From Eucalyptus grandis (taxonomy: Eukaryota > Streptophyta > Magnoliopsida > Myrtales > Myrtaceae), in assembly GCF_016545825.1 (NCBI RefSeq), contig NC_052612.1, forward strand, positions 496,001 to 560,000: a stretch of 64,000 nucleotides of DNA. The letters are read 5' to 3'. This document shows, in pieces, positions 56,898-64,000 of this stretch; the stretch's first letter is position 1; each line of letters starts with the position of its first letter. The position numbers and the translations under genes were made by a program. The notes beneath the pieces were generated by a model that was not told the DNA's origin, made no database searches, and was given only the letters and a program-made list of their open reading frames with translations.

Positions 56898-59500
56898 TGT
56901 TGACACCTATATTTTGGCGACCCGCTTAGTCATTTATTACATTAAAAAATTAGGGGTTAATTTTATTCCTGAAAAAATAGTTAATTGCATAGCATATAGT
57001 TTTAGGTGCATTTATTTCTTAATTTGCATTTACATTGGGTCGGTGACAAATGGGTTTGATTTAGTAGTTCTAAGCTTTAATTTGGCTGGTCGGACTAAGC
57101 CCACGAAGCAAGTAAATTGGCCCGAGCCCATTTTCTTTTAATGACAAGAATTACCTAAATGGAGATTTGAAATAATATTACGGTGGATTTTTTGAATTTA
57201 AGAAAATTGGGTTACAATCTTATCTTTAGATGATAAAATCAGGAGATGCGGAAAAGAAAAGAAAAGTGATATTGCGTGTGAAAAAGAAATCTTCGCGGAT
57301 GCTGATTTGAAAAGGAAAATAAAACCCTAATCTTCAGCCTATAAAAAGGTTTTCGCGTAGGGTTTCAGAGGGAGAGGCCACATATTGATACATACGGCCA
57401 TAGCACAGCGCACACAAAAATCGGGAGAGACGGCTTCAATTAGAGAGAAAGAGACGAACGATTTTACAAAGGGAAAAGGAAGCACGCTCGTCCAAGTCGA
57501 GAAGGCTGGCTTTGTCCCTTGCGCCTGCAGCACATCCTCCTGCTGATTACCTCTACGAAGCGTTTACGGTTCCTTTCAATGGTCGAAGCTCCCGCTGTGC
57601 CGAGTTCCTCCCGTTGCCGCTTCTGTCTCCTGGTCAAGCCGTGATCTTCTGACAATCCACCCACGTTGATCCGTGAGCATCTTCGTGAAAGTCAGCGTAG
57701 TCAGCGAGAGTTGACTAATCCTTTGGTCTTGGTTCATATTAGTGGAACACCACCTGTTGTGGTGCCTCTTTGTTTCCCAGCGTGTTTGTCCACTTCAAAT
57801 CTCCCATGTAATTGCATACCGCATGAAGTTTAGCAACTTGCTTTCGCCGCGTTCAAAAGACACGTGATCATCCTGATCATCCTTGCGGAGCAACGTCGTG
57901 AACAGCCACCACGAGCCATCGTCAGACATTCCTCATTGTGATTCTCGTGGTCTACTGTCCGTCCAAATTCAGAAAAAATATCTGAGCCATACCTTAAATT
58001 AGGTAAGAATCTTGATTAATTCAGTTTCATATATCCTATGCGTAATTCGTAGATTGCGACAATGTTTGAATGTTTAGTTGATATTATCATGTCCAAAAGA
58101 AATCTTTTGCATTCTCGTGAATTAGGAAATTTTCCTAATTTCATAATGTTGATACGATTGACAGTCCAATTTCATGCTCGAAATACGACTCGCAATTGCA
58201 CAGAGAAAAATCGCTAATCCGATCTCACGATTCGCGATTTTATTTGAAATTGGCCAATCCGATCTCATGCATGAGATATGATTCGTCAATTTATTCCAAA
58301 ATGGACATGGATGATATCTTGCCTGGTTTGTTGCGTGCTAATCTTGATGTCTTATTTTGATTGCTCCCGTAAAAGAAAAGAAAAATCCGAAAAAATCTGA
58401 GTTAGATTAGGTTCGTTTAGAATATTCATTGTTTTAGGATTATCCAGCACGTTCATAATAGGAATTTTATTTCGAATTTTCAAAAAAAAAAAAAATCAAA
58501 TCAATTAATTTAGGTTGCTAGTTCTTTTTTAATTTGGATTGCATGTTTAATTATTTGGCAATTATTAATTTCGAAATTTAAAAAAGGGAAAAAGGAACAA
58601 CACAAAAATGTCGTTTGCATGTCATATAGAATTAAGTTCATGAAATGCATGTCATTTTAGTGATTATTGTTAGGTTCATTTCTAATTAGAAATTGCCCAT
58701 CATTAGATTATGTCATTTAATAAATGTCGCGTGACATATAGCTCGCATATTAAATTGTATGTCGCATATTATTTTAGTTAAAATAATCTTGTGCATCATC
58801 GTATTGCATCACACGTCATTAGAATTAAGTCATTTTGGTTAATTTAGATTGCATATTTAATAATTGCATGTTCATTAAGAAATCATTAGTTTTTCTTTAC
58901 TCATTCATATAGTTTAAGACCTATTGCCATGTCATATCATTTCATGTTAAATTAGTGATATGCATTGCATATTGCATGATTCTCATTAAATAAGTGAAAA
59001 CAAAAAGAAAAGAAATTGTGTTTTAATTAGAAATCATATCTAGGGTTGTTGATGTGAATTTTGATCTAACAACGCAGATGCTTTCGTTGCTATGAGGTAA
59101 GTCCCTGCATTTTTTTATTTGCTTTCTTGGATGTTAAATTGGTGGTTTGCACACCCGTATGATCGCCTCACATGTTAGGGAATTAGAATCAATTCAAACT
59201 GCTTGCCAAACATTTTTTAAAATAAAAGAAAAAGGTACCGAAAGGGCGTTAGAGAAATCTAGCGTAATCAAGTCCCCGAACTCATAAATCTCTGGTTCGT
59301 AGGAGTAAAGTGAATCTCCCATTACTTTACTTGGGTTTCTAATCGACCCACCAAAAATAGATTAGTGGCGACTCCTAATTAAAATCAATTGCATGTTAAA
59401 AAACTTGAACCTAAAGTCGTGAATTGGTATGGGCTTGGGCTAGGCTTAACAATCCATTAGCCAAACTCTAGGTGGTTCACCCCCGAAAAAATTGGTCGCA
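56898..59500 (+). mobile_element. Probable solo LTR of a Gypsy (Tat/Ogre-like) retrotransposon
   Basis: The block begins TGTTGACACC at 56898 and ends ...attggtcgCA at 59500. The 7-base flank AAGTATA lies directly before it (56891-56897) and again at 59502-59508, one base after the end, as expected for a target-site duplication. Inside are a TATA box (tataaaaagg, 57350-57359) followed by 'tttcgcgtagggtttcagag', a likely LTR promoter, and near the end 'tggcgactcctaatt' and 'ctaggtggttcacccccg', phrases typical of the 3' part of long Gypsy LTRs in plants. No gag or pol is present. The 2.6 kb length and single terminus pair suggest loss of the internal part by LTR-LTR recombination. Confidence 0.68.
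57350..57359 (+). promoter_or_regulatory. TATA box of the solo LTR
   Basis: TATAAAAAGG about 450 bases into the LTR, followed by a plausible transcript start region. Confidence 0.5.
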
Positions 59501-59508
59501 AAAGTATA

Positions 59509-61430
59509 AAACTTAAATATCTCAAGTAATCACATTAATTTCTTGGGATCTTAGTTCGTGTTTTGATTTCTCATTCTAATTGACAACTAAATATATTTGA
59601 GAAAAAATTGATGACGGCTATGATATTGCCTCTAATAGTGTAGGATGGAATGCTGAAACACAAAGTACATATGAAATTATATCTCCAGACGATATTTGGA
59701 CTTGAGGTGAGGTGCTTTTATGGTGATTGTGTCAGTTCCTTGGTAAAGCTATTGGTATGCTTTAACTTATTGAATGTAAATACATAGCTAAAATTTGTCA
59801 ATATATTGCTTACTAGAAAGGGTCATGCTAATTCCACCCCCAAATTAGCTCCATACAAATCTTAAAAAATTAGGTGACAAAAATAGCCGCATGAGTCCCG
59901 CACCCATCTCTTTCCCTTAGCCTGCTCAAACTAGCCTCTGGACCTCATGCCGCCACCATTGCTGGCCTTCCCACACTGCCGCCATCATACAGTCATCACT
60001 TACTTCCGCCACTGCTCACATATTCACTGTCAAATCTTCTCTCTCTCTCTCTCTCTTCTGTGACTCTGCCCTCAAGCACCAACCCTCGCCACTTCAATCT
60101 TTAAGCGTATTCCGCCATGATCACTTGGATCGAGGCTGTTTGAGGTGGTCAACCTTAGATTGACCTGGGTTGTGGTTGTGAGATCAGGCATCAATAGCAA
60201 TCAACAAACTGAAATCAATGGAAACCCGAACAGTGGCAACTACCAACTCGTAGCTTGGTCTGGCGGCAATGATGTTGGTCTGGTCGAGTTGGCTGGCGAA
60301 GTAGTGGCTCTGGGATTTTCATGTGTGCTGGTGTGGTGCAGCTTTGGTGTCTGGGAAGATGAGGAATTTGGTTGAGACTTTTGGGTGTTGGTGATGGATG
60401 ATAGCGTAAGAAACTTGTTGGCAAAATGATGATGATTGCCACGAGGATCTCAATGGTGATGAGAGGGTTTGTGTCCGTTGTTATTGTGAAGTGATGATCA
60501 TGATTGCCACGAGGATCTAGATGGTGATGAGAGGGTCTGTGTCCGTTGTTATTGTGATAAATGTAATTTGTTTGTGTGGAAAGTGGACTGGCAGATGATC
60601 TGGGTTTGCAAAAGATAGTTCTTGAAGGGGACTGTAAAGTTTTCTCGTGGATCTAATATGAACTAAACAGATTAGACAAAAATCGATGAACTCCTGCGCA
60701 TAGATCTCCTTGAAATGGTTCTGGTGCGTCGTAAAACCACTCACGCACCAATCTGGCCATCATTAGTTCAGACTCTAGTCCGGATAGAAGAAATGGTAGA
60801 AAAGTATATGCCAGAAGCCATAACCAACGGATATTTATGGCACGTGTATACCCAAAAAGAAATTGATGAACAGGTGAGAAGCTAGAGGACACAGGCAGTA
60901 GATGAACGATACCAAAGTGTGGGTACTTTTGTGATTTTACTTCATTAGATGTGGATGGAGCCGACATAGGGGTGGAATTATCATGGCTCTGTCAAAAGTT
61001 AATGGTCAATGGCAACATTTTCTGAAATCAGCGGCCCCTTGCGATATTGTACTTGATAAAGTCAAGGCTTCAGGGAAGATCACAAAACTAGAAAAGATCA
61101 AATTTCCTCTTATATAGCAAGACTAGTGAGGGCATTCTATTTTGTGAATTATCAGTGAATAACTCGGATGAAAGGTGTTTATTGAAATTTGATGATTCTA
61201 ATCCATCACTTATTTTGTGAATTATGTGTGAATAAATTAGATAAAGGGCATAAATTGATAAGTATGTTTGATGAATTGGTGGGAAAATGTGTCGTTTATT
61301 ATGTAACTATTATTTTCCTCTCACAAAATCATGTCACTTATTTTAGACTCATTTAATTGTTATGTGCTCGTATCTCTACATTCGAATCTTCATTGTAATT
61401 TTCATATTATTTGCAAATGTTGAGTTCACA
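59509..61430. other. Intergenic, no gene recognised
   Basis: 59880-60400 is less AT-rich, with a (TC)n run at about 60033-60056 and short open frames on both strands (60145-60375 +, 60653-60967 -). None shows a motif I know. They might be decayed transposon or gene pieces. Confidence 0.4.
60428..60560. repeat. Tandem duplication of 66-67 bases
   Basis: 'gatgattgccacgaggatct' and the following 'ggtgatgagaggg(t/t)(t/c)tgtgtccgttgttattgtga' occur at about 60431 and again at about 60497. Confidence 0.88.
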
Positions 61431-61559
61431 TTTCCTTTCGAGATTCCATCCTTTTAATTTTTCTAGCAACAGAAAGACTAACGTAATTTGAATTTTTTTT
61501 TCCAAGCAATTTGGTACGTTCTTGGGAGAAAATTTTTCTCTCAAAGTCATGCAAAATCT

Positions 61560-61580
61560 TAAAAAAAAAAAAAAAAAAAA
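61560..61580. repeat. A homopolymer run
   Basis: Twenty A residues in the AT-rich stretch before the copy 2 promoter. Confidence 0.85.
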
Positions 61581-62169
61581 CAGATATGCAAATATTAAGA
61601 AATGTTAACATAACGAAAAATCCTAAACGATACATTAATTGTTATATTTATAACAAATTTACTTCAAACTGATTTTTGATAAAAAAAAAAAAACTCAAAA
61701 TTGCTATACATGTGATAAGTTTATTTCAAAGTAATTTTTTATTGTCAACAAGTCTAAACTAGTACATTTATGATAAATATATCATCTCTAAATTGGATTA
61801 ATACCACATAAAGCTACAAAGCTAATACAATTGTGATAGATAGAGAGTAAAATCCTAATTTGGCATACCGATTAACTATTACGTGTCATTGAATTCAGTA
61901 ATTTAATAGTAAAATTTAATGAAAATTAATATAAGGTAAATTTGTAAAAAATGTATCAATTTGAGATAATTTCATAAGAGGTATATCAATTTATTTGAAA
62001 TAAATTTATCGTAAATATATTAGGTTGGGGATTTCGCAATGTTAATCCTCTAAAAATAATTGATGTTTTGTTAATCATTGACGAACAAAATTCAAACTTC
62101 GATTACGAATGGCCACGTCGGCTTCTGCCGGGGGGGCGGGGGAGCGATTACTCGATTGCATTGAAACCC

Positions 62170-62200
62170 TTTCTTCTTCTTCTTCTTCTTCTTCTTCTTC
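62170..62200. repeat. (TTC)10 microsatellite in the leader
   Basis: Uninterrupted TTC trinucleotides in the presumed 5' leader of the isopropylmalate synthase copy. They are absent from the copy 1 leader, which has plain 'ctttctctcc' there. Confidence 0.9.
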
Positions 62201-62254
62201 ACTCACTCCCCAAATCTCAATCTCTATTTTCGTCTCCTCCTCCTCCCCATAGCC

Positions 62255-62989
62255 CTGGCTGCCACTTTCATCAACCCTAGTTTCTCCTCCTCCTCTGCTG
62301 TCGCTGCTGTCGCCACCACCGCTGCTCCCAAGCTTCGCCCCGGCTCCTCCTCTTGCCGGACCCCGAAGTGTCCCGCCGCCGTCTTCTTCCCCCGCATCGC
62401 CTCCCAACCTCCCCTGCAACGGGCCTCCTCCTCCGTGATCAGATGCTCCACCGCTCCTCCTCCTCCTCCTCCCTCGCTCGCCGGAGGGCCCCACCACCGC
62501 TCCTCCTCCCCGCCCCGAGTACATCCCCGACCCCAACTACATCTGCATCTTTGACACCATCCTCCACGACGGCGAGCAGTCCCCTAGCGTCGCCATGACC
62601 TCCAAGGAGAAGCTCCACATTGCCCGCCAGCTCACCAAGCTCGGCATCGACATCATCGAGGTCGGGTTCCCTGCTACCTCCCCGGACGACTTCGTAGCCA
62701 TCAAGGCCATCGCCCTCGAGGTTAGCAATGCCGTCGACCCCCACGGCTATGTCCCTGTCATCTGCGGCCTCTCCCGGTGCAATGAGAAGGACATCTGGGT
62801 CGCCTGGGATGCCGTCCGCATCGCTAGGCGGCCCAGGATCCACTCATTCATCGCCACTAGCGGGATCCACATGCAGTACAAGTTGAAGAAGAGCAAGGAG
62901 GAGGTGATCAACATTGCTAGGAGGATGGTGGCCTTCGCTTGGAGATTGGGCTGCGACGATGTCGAGTTTAGCCCCGAGGATGCTGGCAG
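62255..62989 (+). pseudogene. IPMS: 2-isopropylmalate synthase exon 1, degenerate copy
   Basis: A transit-peptide-like frame starts at a CTG (62255, LAATFINPSFSSSSAV) where an ATG would be expected. It runs to [20 protein letters not shown], and a 1-base shift then separates it from the catalytic frame: [104 protein letters not shown]. It ends at a GTTGTT donor (62990). In the active-site motif TLRDGEQ the Arg is His and the second Thr of DTT is Ile, changes expected to abolish catalysis. Exon 2 of the family (S-x-R-E-[FY]-L-Y...) is not found before the window ends. The family makes isopropylmalate for leucine in the plastid; this copy probably does not. Confidence 0.82.
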
Positions 62990-63090
62990 GTTGTTCCCAA
63001 AGTTCTGTCTTTGCATGGCCTTTATGATCTGATTTGCTTCATGGTAGCAATCGAGTTTGTTAATCATCTGATTTGTCGCTGTCTAGTTAG

Positions 63091-63640
63091 AGCGTGTTTG
63101 GTAACGATTTTATTTCAGGGAATAATTTTTTTTAATCAAAAATAGTTTTTTTTTCCCAATCCAAGAACAATTTCTTAGTATAAGAACGCATTTGGTAACT
63201 GCAAAAAATTTATATTCCCGGATAGAAATACATTTGGTAAAATTATATAATTTTATTGTTTCTTTTAATTTTGTAATATTTTTATTATATTTTTCATTTT
63301 TTTTCTTATTTATTTTTTATTTTTTTTCCTTCTTCCTCCTTTGTGGTCGGTATCAACCACAACAATGGTCGATGACCGGTTGGGCGAGGTCTAGCGAGCT
63401 TGCCAGAGCCTCGCTAGGCCAGGGTGAGGGCCGACGAGCCAGGGCGAGTTCCGACGAGCTCACCGGAGCCTTGCTAGGTCACCATGAGGCTCTGCCTCGC
63501 CAAGTTTGGGCGAGGCCAAGCCTCGTTGGTGTCCTCGGTGGCCAGGTGAGCCTTGCCAGGCCACCGCATGGCAATGCAAACATGGCGATGGCCAGGCGAG
63601 GCAGAGCCTCGCCGGTGGCTAGGTGAGCAATGGCGTATAA
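63091..63640. mobile_element. Insertion in intron 1: truncated TIR-like element with GC-rich repeat
   Basis: Up to 'gtctagttag' the intron matches the copy 1 intron (minus strand near 55435). The match then stops at 'gagcgtgtttggtaacgatt', a phrase typical of plant non-autonomous DNA element ends. A T-rich part and a G+C-rich degenerate repeat follow (63340-63630: gcgaggc, gagcctcgcc, gccaggc variants). No inverted partner end ('gttaccaaacgc') is seen before 64000, so the element is truncated or ends unrecognised. Confidence 0.5.
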
Positions 63641-64000
63641 TGAAAAATTGCGATGTGGATGCACCAATTCATACTCCAAAACCCCATCAAAGTCAGACCC
63701 GAGAAGCTTTTAGATGGCAAAGGCAAGGGATAATTGCGATCGTTTTGGCTCCCGGGATAATTGCTTTTTTCATTTGGTTACAGAACTGCAGAAATCTGAT
63801 GGGGTCAATCCGAATATAATGCTAGCAAAGTCCCCTCGTTCGATAGTCAATAGGCAGGGCTGCACTATCCTTCCCTTCCAATCTACTTCCCGCCGCTGCC
63901 TTTTTTCATGCATAAATTGCCTTGTCCGTATAAATCTACTCACTTGATAAATTTATCCTACTTCTTTTACCGAAACACATCCAGCTCCATCCATCTCGAA
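63641..64000. other. Window end, no gene recognised
   Basis: Open frames here lack motifs. The stretch may be the rest of the element or the intron. Confidence 0.35.

Larger units (their letters stand above)
61440..62990 (+). repeat. Segmental duplicate, copy 2 (with 54350-55935)
   Basis: This copy keeps the collinear arrangement of flank, promoter (ggccacgtcgg at 62112), CT-rich leader with 'cactcactccccaaatctc' and isopropylmalate synthase exon 1. It is therefore the less rearranged copy. Confidence 0.6.

Noticed and set aside
62075..62843. Minus-strand Gly/Glu-rich open frames
   Set aside because: Complement of the GC-rich transit-peptide and catalytic region of the isopropylmalate synthase copy.
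1..64000. CRISPR array, operon, tRNA or rRNA genes
   Set aside because: The repeats seen are tandem or dispersed without regular spacers, genes are intron-rich, and no cloverleaf or rRNA signature was recognised by eye. A tRNAscan run would settle tRNAs.

Overview
The window is plant nuclear DNA. Its genes have many exons with GT/AG introns, and each recognised gene has a land-plant-specific counterpart: a plastid RNA-polymerase-associated protein, a long P-class PPR protein, a plant UBX protein and a plant SMC-hinge ATPase. Protein resemblance and repeat style (AT-rich dispersed repeats built from short 'tcaattgagtcctaaa'-like phrases, and GC-rich degenerate 'gcctcgcc' repeats) point to a core eudicot, perhaps Myrtales/Myrtaceae. 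That placement is an inference from memory, not from a search.

Layout. PTAC6/PAP8 (+) occupies 205-3148 in six exons. AT-rich intergenic DNA follows, with a 1.4 kb terminal-inverted-repeat element (6403-7844) filled by a degenerate minisatellite. A mitochondrial-type PPR gene (-, orthologue of At1g06710) runs from 13246 down to 9439 with a tiny second exon. From 13.3 to 23.7 kb there is no intact gene: a LINE RNase H remnant, an orphan first exon of a BAH-domain gene, a 0.5 kb tandem duplication and an LTR-like fragment. From 40.8 down to 23.7 kb (-) lies a GMI1-type gene (GHKL ATPase plus SMC hinge). At least 26 exons are recognisable, but it carries two in-frame stops, two frameshifts backed by exon-phase arithmetic, a mutated splice donor and a Copia fragment abutting exon 2, so I call it a pseudogene. 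Its first exon is now fused in frame to the 3' end of an intronless F-box gene (40643-42256, -). An unidentified small membrane-protein gene (-) lies at about 42.9-44.2 kb.

A three-unit tandem array (44.55-45.7 kb) leads into PUX11 (+, coding exons 46543-54015), which looks intact. Part of that array and the PUX11 promoter/leader is duplicated at 14.6-15.25 kb. The last 10 kb holds two degenerate copies of the first exon of 2-isopropylmalate synthase, at 55.5-55.9 kb (-) and 62.25-62.99 kb (+). Each has lost a different residue of the catalytic R-D-G motif, and the first copy is inverted relative to its own promoter. A 2.6 kb probable solo LTR with a target-site duplication lies between them (56898-59500).

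The intact genes (PTAC6, the PPR gene, PUX11) have unrelated jobs: plastid transcription, organelle RNA handling and Cdc48 cofactor function. I see no operon-like or defence system. The most notable biology is the F-box::GMI1 chimeric reading frame and the step-by-step decay of a chromatin/DNA-repair ATPase gene.
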